This document shows, one piece after another, positions 1 to 6,621 of a stretch of DNA of 12,442 bases. Source of the stretch: Proteobacteria bacterium UBA6920 (GTDB lineage Bacteria > Pseudomonadota > Gammaproteobacteria > SG8-11); contig DKAS01000021.1 of NCBI GenBank assembly GCA_002448875.1, positions 767-13,208 of the forward strand. The letters run 5' to 3'. The position numbers were made by a program, and so were the translations under genes. Within the stretch, counting starts at the first letter, position 1. Every line of letters begins with the position of its first letter. The notes under the pieces are model-generated. The model saw nothing but the letters and a program-made list of their open reading frames with translations. It ran no database searches and was not told the origin of the DNA.

Positions 1-504
1 ATCTGCTACCTCGACGAAGTGGTGGAGGCGCGTCAGGACACGACGGTGGTGATTCATCCCTTGACCGACCATCGCCGCACTTTGCCGCTGGACAAGAAGG
101 GCGAGTTGATCAGCGCCCACCCTGATTTTCAGCTGGTGATTTCCTATAACCCGGGCTATCAGAGCCTGCTGAAGGATTTGAAGCAATCGACCAAGCAGCG
201 TTTCGTGGGTCTTGATTTCGATTACGCGCCGGCTGCGGTGGAAACGCAGATCGTCGCCCGGGAAACCGGCGTGGACGGCGAGATTGCCGGTAAGCTGGTC
301 AAGATCGGCGAAGTCGCGCGCAATCTCAAGGGACATGGCCTGGACGAGGGTATTTCCACCCGCCTGCTGGTGTACGCGGCCGGCCTGATCAAGGATGGCA
401 TAGCGGCGGTGGATGCCTGCGACATGGCGCTGGTTACCCCGCTCACCGACGACAGGGATATTCGCGATACCCTGGGGCACGCGATTCGCGCGGTGTTCGG
501 TTAA
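1..504 (+). CDS. cbbQ: CbbQ/NirQ/NorQ-family AAA+ ATPase (Rubisco activase motor), 3' part
   Basis: Partial gene: the reading frame is open from base 1 and stops with TAA at 502-504, giving 167 C-terminal residues of a protein that is normally about 260-270 residues. The visible part opens in Walker B (I-C-Y-L-D-E). It continues with the family signature E-A-R-Q-D-T-T, a sensor-1-like S-Y-N-P-G-Y segment and the arginine-finger-like S-T-K-Q-R-F. This is the MoxR-type CbbQ/NirQ/NorQ family. CbbQ forms a hexamer that, with CbbO, uses ATP to pull inhibitory sugar phosphates off Rubisco; NorQ does a comparable job in NO reductase maturation. The segment alone does not separate CbbQ from NorQ. The long partner gene downstream favours CbbQ, but the deciding neighbours (cbbLS or norCB) lie outside the window. 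Walker A and the start are also outside. Confidence 0.9.
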   Translation: MCYLDEVVEARQDTTVVIHPLTDHRRTLPLDKKGELISAHPDFQLVISYNPGYQSLLKDLKQSTKQRFVGLDFDYAPAAVETQIVARETGVDGEIAGKLVKIGEVARNLKGHGLDEGISTRLLVYAAGLIKDGIAAVDACDMALVTPLTDDRDIRDTLGHAIRAVFG

Positions 505-562
505 GTCTGTTGGTAAGATGCCAGGGGCGTCGGTCGGGCGCGGCAACTACGGTGTGGATGCA

Positions 563-2821
563 ATGCAAGTATGTGATGCTGATTATCAGACTTATCGCCG
601 ACAGCTGACCTGCAACTTCAAGCAGCTGGACGATGTGTTTCCCCGCTGCATGGAGGAGGCGTCGGTGCTGCTGTCCGCAAAAGGTATCGAAGACTATCTT
701 GAGGGGGCATCCCTGGTCTGCAAGATCGGCCGCGGCTTTGATCCGGTACTTTCCTATCTGGAGGAAATGCCGGGTGTGGCCAGCAGGCTGGGCGAAGAGA
801 CATTGACACTGGTGTCGCAGGCGGTGTGGAAGATGTCGCGCACACCCAATGGCAAGGCGATTCCGCCGTTCGTGCATACCATCGGCGAGGCGGCGCGGCG
901 CCTGGGCAGCGCGCAATCGCTGCAGCACTACATAGAAATCCTCTTCGCGATGATGGAACGCACCACGAAATCCATCCATGGATTTCACTCCACCCATCCC
1001 AGTCCCGGGCTGCCGCGGCTGCTGGAAAACATTCCCGCCCTGTTCCAGCAGCTGTCGCTGGACGGCTTCAGGAGCTGGGTGGAATACGGCATCCGCAACT
1101 ACAATAATCATCCTGAGCGCCAGCAGGATTACTTCGGTCTGCAGTCGGCGGACAGCCGCGCCGTTATCCAGCGTGAGCGCCATGGTACTCTGTTCGCCGA
1201 CCATGAGCGCAGGCTGGATATGTATATGAAGGCGATGTGGAACGACAGGCCGCAACTGGTGCCGTATTCGGAAGCTTTTGACCAGTTGCGCAAGCCTCAA
1301 CCATATTACGACAAGTTGGGTGTGCGTATCCCCGACGTCTATGATGACCGGGACGGTGTGGCCGGCATCGACCGTTATCGGGCGACCCTGGCGCACATGG
1401 CGGCCCACCAGCGCTGGGGCACGCAGATTATCGCGGATAATTACAGCCCTTTCCAGCGCATGGCGATCGAGGTAATAGAAGATTCCAGGGTGGAATATCT
1501 TGCCATGCGGGAATATCCCGGCCTGCGAGGTCTGTTTCTGGCCCTGCATCCCGCGCCCGCGGCGGATGCCTGTGACCCGCAAAACGAATCCTGTTTGCGC
1601 CATCGTCTGGCCATGCTGTCCTACGCGATCTTGAATCCGCGGCATACCTACGCCAACAAAGACATCAGCGATTTCACGCAGCGTTTTCATGCCATGATGG
1701 CGGCCGGCACGGCGAGCACCAGGGAAGCGGCCGCCCTCGGGCTCTCCTTTGTTGCGCGCACGCGTATGCAATCGGACCAGCTGCCGAAGGTGCATTTCAA
1801 GGATACCGAGATCGACTACCGCGATGACAACCGCCATCTGTGGCAATTTATCGAGGCAGGGGACGAGGAGGAGGCCTTCGACCAGGAAGAGAAAAGGAAA
1901 AAGCAGGACGAGGAGCTGGATAATGCGCTGCCGCCGCGCCATTATCCGGAATGGGATTATCGCAGCAAAACCTATCGCCCGGACTGGGTCAGTCTTTATG
2001 AGAGCCTGCATCCCGCCGGTAGTGCCGATATTATCAACAAACTACTGGTCAAACACGCGGTCCTGGCCAAACGCCTGCAGCGGATCATGGAGCTGCTCAA
2101 ACCGCAGCAGTATACGCGCGTGCGGTACCAGGAAGAGGGCAGTGAGCTCGATCTGGACGTGGCGATACGCTCACTCATCGATTTCAAGGGCGGGGCCCAT
2201 CCCGATCCACGGATCAATATGAGCCATAAACACGATGGGCGCGACTTCGCGGTCGTGCTGTTGCTCGATTTGTCCGCCTCGCTCAATGAGGTACCCGAGG
2301 GATGCGCGCAGACCATTTTACAGCTCAGTCAGGAGGCGGTGTCGCTGCTGGGTATCACTATCGACGCCCTGGGGGATCAATTCGCGATCGCCGGTTTTTC
2401 CTCCAATACCCGCCATGAGGTGCGTTACCAGCACATCAAGGGATACGGGGAGCGTTGGAACGACGAGGTCAAGGGCAGGCTGGCAGCGATGGAGGCGGGG
2501 TATTCGACGCGTATGGGCGCGGCGCTGCGCCATGCGGCGCACTATCTGCGAGCGCGCCAGGCCGATAAAAAACTGCTGCTGATCCTGACCGACGGCGAGC
2601 CTTCGGATATCGATGTGGATGACCAGCAGTTGCTGATCCAGGACTCGCACAAAGCGGTGCAGGAACTGGCGCAACAGGGTATCTACAGCTACTGCATCAA
2701 TCTGGATCCCAACGCGGACGAGTACGTGCGGGAGATTTTTGGCAACCACTATACGATCGTCGACCGCGTAGATAGCCTGCCGGAAAAGCTGCCCATGCTG
2801 TTCGCGGCGCTCACCAAGTAG
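563..2821 (+). CDS. cbbO: CbbO/NorD-family protein with C-terminal von Willebrand factor A domain
   Basis: This 752-residue protein is the VWA partner of the CbbQ/NorQ ATPase encoded just upstream. In the CbbQO activase one CbbO sits on a CbbQ hexamer and its VWA domain recognises Rubisco. The C-terminal VWA domain (about residues 560-750) has a complete MIDAS metal site: D569-L-S571-A-S573, T649 in the Y-S-T-R-M-G segment, and D677 in T-D-G-E-P. An acidic/basic linker (D-E-E-E-A-F-D-Q-E-E-K-R-K-K) and a Y-P-E-W-D-Y segment precede it; the latter is typical of CbbO/NorD. The N-terminal half is helical without recognised catalytic motifs. The length fits CbbO (about 750-800) better than many NorD proteins (about 600-640), so CbbO is preferred but not proven. 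The start is uncertain: ATG 563 matches the expected N-terminus, while ATG 518 (767 residues) is possible; neither has a strong Shine-Dalgarno. It is probably cotranscribed with the upstream gene (58 nt gap). Confidence 0.88.
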   Translation: MQVCDADYQTYRRQLTCNFKQLDDVFPRCMEEASVLLSAKGIEDYLEGASLVCKIGRGFDPVLSYLEEMPGVASRLGEETLTLVSQAVWKMSRTPNGKAIPPFVHTIGEAARRLGSAQSLQHYIEILFAMMERTTKSIHGFHSTHPSPGLPRLLENIPALFQQLSLDGFRSWVEYGIRNYNNHPERQQDYFGLQSADSRAVIQRERHGTLFADHERRLDMYMKAMWNDRPQLVPYSEAFDQLRKPQPYYDKLGVRIPDVYDDRDGVAGIDRYRATLAHMAAHQRWGTQIIADNYSPFQRMAIEVIEDSRVEYLAMREYPGLRGLFLALHPAPAADACDPQNESCLRHRLAMLSYAILNPRHTYANKDISDFTQRFHAMMAAGTASTREAAALGLSFVARTRMQSDQLPKVHFKDTEIDYRDDNRHLWQFIEAGDEEEAFDQEEKRKKQDEELDNALPPRHYPEWDYRSKTYRPDWVSLYESLHPAGSADIINKLLVKHAVLAKRLQRIMELLKPQQYTRVRYQEEGSELDLDVAIRSLIDFKGGAHPDPRINMSHKHDGRDFAVVLLLDLSASLNEVPEGCAQTILQLSQEAVSLLGITIDALGDQFAIAGFSSNTRHEVRYQHIKGYGERWNDEVKGRLAAMEAGYSTRMGAALRHAAHYLRARQADKKLLLILTDGEPSDIDVDDQQLLIQDSHKAVQELAQQGIYSYCINLDPNADEYVREIFGNHYTIVDRVDSLPEKLPMLFAALTK

Positions 2822-2858
2822 AAGTGAGCTGGCATGCATTGGCGGCGGGCGGGAACCG

Positions 2859-4127
2859 CTAACGCAAACGGCTGACCTTGACGCCGGTTCTCTTGGCCTC
2901 GTCCTTTGCTGCCTGCGTGGCGGCCGCGGAGGCGGCATAATCACCGCGGGCCTCGAGAATTTTTGCTTTGCGGAACATCAGGGTGACACGCTCAGTGTCA
3001 CTGCTGCTGGCTGCAAGCTGCTGTTCCATGTCCTGGTTGATCTCACCAAAAAGCCTGATGTCCATTTCGTGATCGCCAAGGATGCTGGCGATAACAGCGT
3101 TTCTGAGCTTCTTTTCCGTGACATCCAGGTTCGGACTGTCGGCCACTTCCCGGCGTGCCTCTTCCAGAACGGAGGCGGCGCGTTCGGTGTCGCCTTGTTG
3201 CATGAGCATCCGGCCATGATTGATGCGCGTATCCACGGTAAGGTGCTCGGGATGCGCATAGATATATTGAAACAGGACTTCGGCCTGAGTGTACATCCCG
3301 CTGCCCGGGTAGGAATCGGCGGCGAGATTGTTGAGGCGGTAACGCAGGGATCCCGGGCGCTGCCAGCAGGCCAGGAGGGTGACCGCTACGGCAAGCAGCA
3401 GCGCCATCGTCACTAACTTGCCATTGTTGTTTGCGGCGCGAGGTGCAACGCGCTGCGAAAAAGCGTCCACCGCCCACAGGAAAATAGCCAGGGATAGCAT
3501 GAATTCCCCGGTCTCATCGCTCTTGATAGGCGGAAACACCGTCCACATCCACACCGGCAATGCCAGGACCGGCAGTAATTTAAGCGGATATACGGGGATG
3601 CCCCAGGCCAGCAGGCGCTGGTTAACGCCCGGTGCGCGCAATTTCACTATCAAACTGAAAGCTATCCAGAGAATCAGCAATGATAGAAGGTAGTTGTAGA
3701 TGGTCGAATTCAAATCGCCGAGAACCGCCAGATTGTGCAGATTCATTTCCGATTGCAAGTTCAAATCCACAAGGTTTTTTGGCGTGTGGAAATGAAACAC
3801 CCGTTGGCCCCAGCTGATTTCCTCGGCACTGAGCAAGAATAAGACCAGAGCCATTAGGGACCACAGGAGGCGTTTGACGCCGGCGGCGTGTTTCCAGGCC
3901 AGGAAGGCTAAAATCAGGGATGTGAGTGCATAGGCGACGGCGGTAAACCATTCGCCGAAGCGATCTTCGGTAACCATGTGGACATAAGTGGTCGGGTCGA
4001 AGTACACCAGATAGTACAAAACCGCCATCAACGTTGCGGACAGTGCCGTGTAAGCCGCCAGCTCCTTTATTGAATCAGATGCGGCGGTCTCTTGCTGAAA
4101 ATGAATGGAATACTCCGGGTGGGACAT
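2859..4127 (-). CDS. Polytopic membrane protein with EEISWGQR motif and soluble helical C-terminus, function unknown
   Basis: A 422-residue protein. ATG 4127 was chosen because AGGAG lies 9 nt upstream (4137-4141 on the plus strand); an ATG at 4151 lies upstream of that Shine-Dalgarno and is unlikely. About seven membrane helices are visible: residues 28-43, 62-78, 86-101, 146-161, 182-198, 210-223 and 238-254. After the third comes E-E-I-S-W-G-Q-R (102-109), then N-L-Q-S-E-M-N-L-H-N (123-132). I recall this motif pair from uncharacterised bacterial membrane proteins, but I know no function for it. From about residue 265 the protein is soluble and rich in alanine, glutamate and arginine; the helices resemble degenerate TPR units (Q-G-D-T-E-R-A-A near 313; A-R-G-D-Y-A-A-S near 398). 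The gene converges on the upstream VWA gene with a 37 bp gap and looks monocistronic. No function is assigned. Confidence 0.85.
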   Translation of the reverse strand: MSHPEYSIHFQQETAASDSIKELAAYTALSATLMAVLYYLVYFDPTTYVHMVTEDRFGEWFTAVAYALTSLILAFLAWKHAAGVKRLLWSLMALVLFLLSAEEISWGQRVFHFHTPKNLVDLNLQSEMNLHNLAVLGDLNSTIYNYLLSLLILWIAFSLIVKLRAPGVNQRLLAWGIPVYPLKLLPVLALPVWMWTVFPPIKSDETGEFMLSLAIFLWAVDAFSQRVAPRAANNNGKLVTMALLLAVAVTLLACWQRPGSLRYRLNNLAADSYPGSGMYTQAEVLFQYIYAHPEHLTVDTRINHGRMLMQQGDTERAASVLEEARREVADSPNLDVTEKKLRNAVIASILGDHEMDIRLFGEINQDMEQQLAASSSDTERVTLMFRKAKILEARGDYAASAAATQAAKDEAKRTGVKVSRLR

Positions 4128-4136
4128 CGACGTCGT

Positions 4137-4141
4137 CTCCT
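4137..4141 (-). promoter_or_regulatory. Shine-Dalgarno AGGAG deciding the start of the membrane protein
   Basis: On the minus strand AGGAG is followed after 9 nt by ATG at 4127. It lies between the two in-frame ATG codons (4151 and 4127), so only the downstream one can use it. Confidence 0.75.
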
Positions 4142-4288
4142 GACGATTCACAGCACGGCCGTGCGCCGACCCGGTGGCGGATGGGCAAGATACCTGTTTT
4201 TCCTGGAGAGCGTCTACGGACTGTGCTGTCTCCGGGTGCGGTGTCGGCTCTGTGCTGACAACTTAAATAACGCTGCCTTTGAGCAATA

Positions 4289-4316
4289 AGTATAGCAACG
4301 TTGTTGCGGTTGTGGA
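4289..4316 (-). promoter_or_regulatory. Candidate sigma-70 promoter for the membrane protein gene
   Basis: On the minus strand TCCACA (4311-4316) and TATACT (4289-4294) are separated by 16 nt. The -10 matches consensus at 5 of 6 bases and the -35 at 4 of 6. Transcription would give an untranslated leader of about 155 nt. This is pattern matching only. Confidence 0.3.
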
Positions 4317-4342
4317 TGGATTGTTTCGGTGAGAAATTGCTG

Positions 4343-4379
4343 CTTGGCCGCCGGCAATAATACCGCGATTGCGGCCAAG
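4343..4379. repeat. Inverted repeat, 9-bp perfect stem with 19-nt loop
   Basis: CTTGGCCGC at 4343-4351 is exactly complementary to GCGGCCAAG at 4371-4379. The loop contains a further possible CGG/CCG pairing (4352-4354 with the CCG near 4363). No T-run follows on either strand, so it is not a classical intrinsic terminator. It could be an operator, a structured RNA element downstream of the GFA gene, or chance. Confidence 0.6.
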
Positions 4380-4586
4380 ATATGGCGAACCCGTCTGTAT
4401 TATTGGAATCTGGCATCGACCGCGAATCCGCCGTAGCGATTTCGGCCGCAGCAAATTTCCTTGAAAATACAACGTGGCTCGCCGTGGTCAGGGGGGGGTG
4501 ACGTCGGTGGGCCGACACTGCTTGCTGGCGCCAGTTAGTACCGCAAGCCGCTGTATTCACCGGTCCGGTCACGCGGGGGGCGTTGA

Positions 4587-5021
4587 TTACTTGAGTAATT
4601 CGCTGTCTCTACCCTCAATATATCTTGGTAAAGAATCGCTGATTTCCACCCAGTTGGCCTTCGATCCCACGTAAATGTGGGCATCCGGCGCCAGAGGAAT
4701 ATCACTGTCGAGTGTGCCCAGGGTAAATTCAACGAATTGATCGTTACCGCTTGGTGGGGTAAAGGTCAAACTGGATCCGCAGGTGCCGCAAAACCGTCGC
4801 GTGGTCTTGTTGGGCGCCGTATAGCTTTGAATCTTGTCGCTGCCGGTGAGCCACTGAAAATCGCCAGCCGCGGCCTGGCCGAAAGTGGCAAACGCGGCGC
4901 CGTGAAATTTTCGACACATGGAGCAGTGACAGTGCGCCATTTTCGGCTGTAGCCGGATGACCTGGAAGGTGACGGCTCCGCACAGGCAGGAACCTCGATA
5001 GATACGTTGCGGAGTCGTCAT
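4587..5021 (-). CDS. GFA/CENP-V family zinc protein (glutathione-dependent formaldehyde-activating enzyme-like)
   Basis: A complete 144-residue protein, the usual length for this family. All seven zinc-binding cysteines are visible: C12-x-C14-G near the start, C31-x-C33-x-x-C36 (H-C-H-C-S-M-C-R-K), and C78-x-x-C81-G. In the Paracoccus enzyme Gfa, the first and last pairs hold a structural zinc and the middle triad a catalytic zinc that binds glutathione. By analogy C12, C14, C78 and C81 would be structural and C31, C33 and C36 catalytic. Gfa was proposed to speed formation of S-hydroxymethylglutathione from formaldehyde, but most relatives have no proven substrate, so the name describes the fold only. 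No signal peptide or membrane segment is present, so it should be cytoplasmic. The Shine-Dalgarno before ATG 5021 is weak. No formaldehyde-pathway gene lies nearby. Confidence 0.92.
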   Translation of the reverse strand: MTTPQRIYRGSCLCGAVTFQVIRLQPKMAHCHCSMCRKFHGAAFATFGQAAAGDFQWLTGSDKIQSYTAPNKTTRRFCGTCGSSLTFTPPSGNDQFVEFTLGTLDSDIPLAPDAHIYVGSKANWVEISDSLPRYIEGRDSELLK

Positions 5022-5092
5022 GCGAATCGGCTGTCATTTAACTTCCGGCAAGGGTAGCACGAATTAATTGCCAGGCGGTAGGGGTGGTTTGT

Positions 5093-5110
5093 CTGCCGCC
5101 GCTGCGGCAG
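5093..5110. repeat. Small GC hairpin CTGCCGC-CGCT-GCGGCAG
   Basis: A perfect 7-bp stem (5093-5099 with 5104-5110) has a 4-nt loop and lies between the metallophosphoesterase stop (5184) and the GFA start (5021). No T-tract adjoins it. Together with the larger stem-loop at 5132-5167 it makes this short gap highly structured. Confidence 0.5.
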
Positions 5111-5131
5111 GCAAGGTTGCCGACAACGCCA

Positions 5132-5167
5132 TTGGCGCGCGTTCCCTTGCCAGGAGACGCGCGCCAA
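5132..5167 (-). terminator. Strong stem-loop just downstream of the metallophosphoesterase gene
   Basis: TTGGCGCGCG (5132-5141) pairs perfectly with CGCGCGCCAA (5158-5167). One more T-A and one G-T pair are possible, leaving a loop of about 14 nt. It begins 17 bases past the stop codon of the minus-strand gene, where a terminator or 3'-end stabilising structure would lie. The minus strand lacks the T-run of an intrinsic terminator, so it may work with Rho or as an RNase barrier. Confidence 0.45.
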
Positions 5168-5183
5168 GTGCGGGAGTTACACG

Positions 5184-6215
5184 CTAGTTGCCTTCAACCA
5201 GCATCGGTTCGAACACAAACACTTCCCGGGAGGTGGGATCCACCGTCACCTTGACCCAGTGCAGGTTGGGGCTGCCGAAAGTCTCAACCCGAGTGATGTT
5301 CCGCACCAGATGCGCTTGATCGATCAGCGGTTTGTCGATCTTGAAAAAGTGCGTGTCGCCATGCACCAGAACGATCTTGCCGGTAAAGGCCGCGGCTTCG
5401 GTCACCAGCGTTTGCAGCAGGTCGTTATAGCCGTTGAAAGCCGGGTCGTTGCGTTCGTTTACGTCCTCGGTCTCGGGTAAATCGAACCAGGGGTCCGCCT
5501 GTATCACCAGGACCAGGCCGATGGCGCCGGTATCGCGTGCCATGGCGAATGATTCTTGCAGCCAGGCGAGATTGTGCGCATTGCGATCCGCGTATTCGGC
5601 GTTGTCGGCGTCACAATCTGCTTCAACTCTGAGGCTCTTTTTCGAAAAGCAGCTACCGGCGTTTACTTTATTGTTGTTGCTGCCGGGAACGTTCAGGCCA
5701 ACGAAGACTACGCCTTTAAAGGTCCAGCGGCTGTTCTCGCTGTAAGGTGTGCCTGGTGCCCCCTGGCGTTCCAAGGTCATGGTGTGCTGGCCGAAACTTT
5801 GCCATGAGTTGAACAGGTTAAGCCGCAGAAAATTCAGACGCTCAAGCGGATTGTAGCTGCCGTTATTGATGCGGTGGCAGTCGGTCCATTCATTGTCCCC
5901 TGGTACGTAGACCAATGGCGCCTGCAACTGATTGAACATGGCAATAGCGTTGGCGCCGATGATATTGTCGTCGCAGCGCGAACTGCCGTCTTTGGTATCG
6001 CCGTCGAAAATCGTGAACGCCAGCGTCGGTGTGGCGTTGATGTCGGCAATCAGCGCGTCGATGCGTGCCTGATCACCGCTCTGCGCATAGGGCATGTCAC
6101 CCCATAAGCCGAATTCGAACCTGCCAAGATTGGCCGCCGACACCGATGTGCTGACCAGCATGATGCCGCCGGTAATTATCCCTGCCCCCAACAGTTTTCC
6201 AAGACCTACGCTCAT
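5184..6215 (-). CDS. Exported calcineurin-like metallophosphoesterase family protein
   Basis: A 343-residue protein. ATG 6215 was chosen because AGGAG sits 7 nt upstream and a signal peptide follows directly: hydrophobic residues 8-24, with a V-S-A / A-N cleavage site near 27. An ATG 18 codons earlier has no such support. Metallophosphoesterase-like motifs appear in order: W-G-D40-M-P-Y, D-G-D73-T-K-D-G, P-G-D107-N-E-W-T-D112 and V-H-G-D-T-H-F-F (285-291). These match the G-D-x-x-D-G and G-D-N-E blocks of the calcineurin-like fold. However, the usual D-x-H opening is G-D-M-P-Y, and the closing G-H-x-H is G-D-T-H. Paired cysteines in the mature part (C81/C113, C in G-S-C-F and E-A-D-C-D) suit an oxidising periplasm. 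The substrate is unknown. The gene stands alone and diverges from the pseudoazurin gene across a 406 bp gap. Confidence 0.8.
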   Translation of the reverse strand: MSVGLGKLLGAGIITGGIMLVSTSVSAANLGRFEFGLWGDMPYAQSGDQARIDALIADINATPTLAFTIFDGDTKDGSSRCDDNIIGANAIAMFNQLQAPLVYVPGDNEWTDCHRINNGSYNPLERLNFLRLNLFNSWQSFGQHTMTLERQGAPGTPYSENSRWTFKGVVFVGLNVPGSNNNKVNAGSCFSKKSLRVEADCDADNAEYADRNAHNLAWLQESFAMARDTGAIGLVLVIQADPWFDLPETEDVNERNDPAFNGYNDLLQTLVTEAAAFTGKIVLVHGDTHFFKIDKPLIDQAHLVRNITRVETFGSPNLHWVKVTVDPTSREVFVFEPMLVEGN

Positions 6216-6222
6216 AAACACA

Positions 6223-6227
6223 CTCCT
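6223..6227 (-). promoter_or_regulatory. Shine-Dalgarno AGGAG deciding the metallophosphoesterase start
   Basis: On the minus strand AGGAG stands 7 nt before ATG 6215. The alternative ATG at 6269 is upstream of it and would put extra charged and aromatic residues ahead of the signal peptide. Confidence 0.8.
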
Positions 6228-6347
6228 TTGATTGATAAACCACCAGTGAGTAAACAACTTGTGAATCAACTACGAGCCACCACGCATCCCTCCGCGCACG
6301 GGCATCAAATCATTGCGTTGTGTGTCGTCGTTAGGCAAATCGAATTG

Positions 6348-6376
6348 ATTAAAAAACAGCTAGTCGATGCAGTAAA
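6348..6376 (-). promoter_or_regulatory. Candidate sigma-70 promoter for the metallophosphoesterase gene
   Basis: On the minus strand TTTACT (6371-6376) and TTTAAT (6348-6353) are exactly 17 nt apart. The -10 matches at 5 of 6 bases and the -35 at 4 of 6. It lies about 130 bases upstream of the start codon. One arm of the inverted repeat 6359-6403 falls in the spacer. Confidence 0.35.
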
Positions 6377-6403
6377 CACGGAATTCGCTGTGGCTGGACT
6401 AGC
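6359..6403. repeat. Inverted repeat GCTAGTC ... GACTAGC around a candidate promoter
   Basis: The 7-bp arms at 6359-6365 and 6397-6403 are exact reverse complements separated by 31 bases. One arm lies between the -10 and -35 of the candidate minus-strand promoter and the other just upstream of its -35. A two-site operator is possible, but chance is also plausible for arms this short. Confidence 0.35.
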
Positions 6404-6487
6404 CATCTTAAAAAAGAAATGGTTTAAATGAGTTGGTTCGTCGCGGGAGCGGCGGCAACCGGGCCACCGCCGGGCGCAGCCCGCCGA

Positions 6488-6517
6488 TTGGTATCATCTT
6501 GCTTGTTTCTCTAGTAT
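6488..6517 (+). promoter_or_regulatory. Candidate promoter for the pseudoazurin gene
   Basis: TTGGTA (6488-6493) and TAGTAT (6512-6517) are spaced by 18 nt; each matches the sigma-70 consensus at 4 of 6 bases. The octamer GTATCATC occurs at 6491-6498 and again at 6514-6521, overlapping both hexamers. The leader would be about 100 nt. Confidence 0.3.
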
Positions 6518-6621
6518 CATCCCCGGCGATGGTTTTATTTTCCGGTTGTAAAAGCAGGCGATCAGGCCGGCCGAATGCGCCAGAACCTGATGCGGCGGCA
6601 GACTATGATGGAGGCGATGGC

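Larger units (their letters stand above)
4128..4586. other. Intergenic region without a convincing gene; inverted repeats, G8 tract, candidate promoter
   Basis: About 460 bases separate two minus-strand genes: the GFA gene ends at 4587 and the membrane protein starts at 4127. Several ORFs of 65-165 codons cross it, but none has recognisable domains or a good ribosome-binding site, and their composition is arginine- and serine-rich as in out-of-frame reading. The stretch holds a 9-bp inverted repeat (4343-4379), a run of eight G (4491-4498), a short hairpin GTCGG-TGGG-CCGAC, a CTGGCGCCAG palindrome near 4525-4535 and a candidate minus-strand promoter near 4289-4316. No tRNA-like cloverleaf was seen. 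Confidence 0.6.
6216..6621. other. Divergent promoter region between metallophosphoesterase and pseudoazurin genes
   Basis: About 400 bases without a convincing gene. The half near the metallophosphoesterase is AT-rich. A GC-rich block (about 6436-6486) can fold into small hairpins, including GGCGG/CCGCC (6451-6455 with 6467-6471) and CGGGC-GCA-GCCCG (6471-6483). The pseudoazurin frame stays open upstream to a TTG at 6433, but that extension has no family match and lies before the proper ribosome-binding site. Candidate promoters for both genes and a 7-bp inverted repeat are listed separately. Confidence 0.6.

Noticed and set aside
443..2011. 522-codon open frame antisense to the CbbO/NorD gene
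   Set aside because: It is a shadow: the plus strand carries a clear VWA-domain gene with family motifs, while the antisense translation is rich in R, H and Q with no domain and no ribosome-binding site.
4075..4572. 165-codon minus-strand ORF across the gap upstream of the membrane protein
   Set aside because: There is no domain, the composition is arginine- and serine-rich, it overlaps the start of the real gene in another frame, and it has no ribosome-binding site.
6433..6621. In-frame upstream extension of the pseudoazurin from TTG 6433
   Set aside because: It precedes the good GGAGG site, does not match the family, and would bury the signal peptide in the interior.
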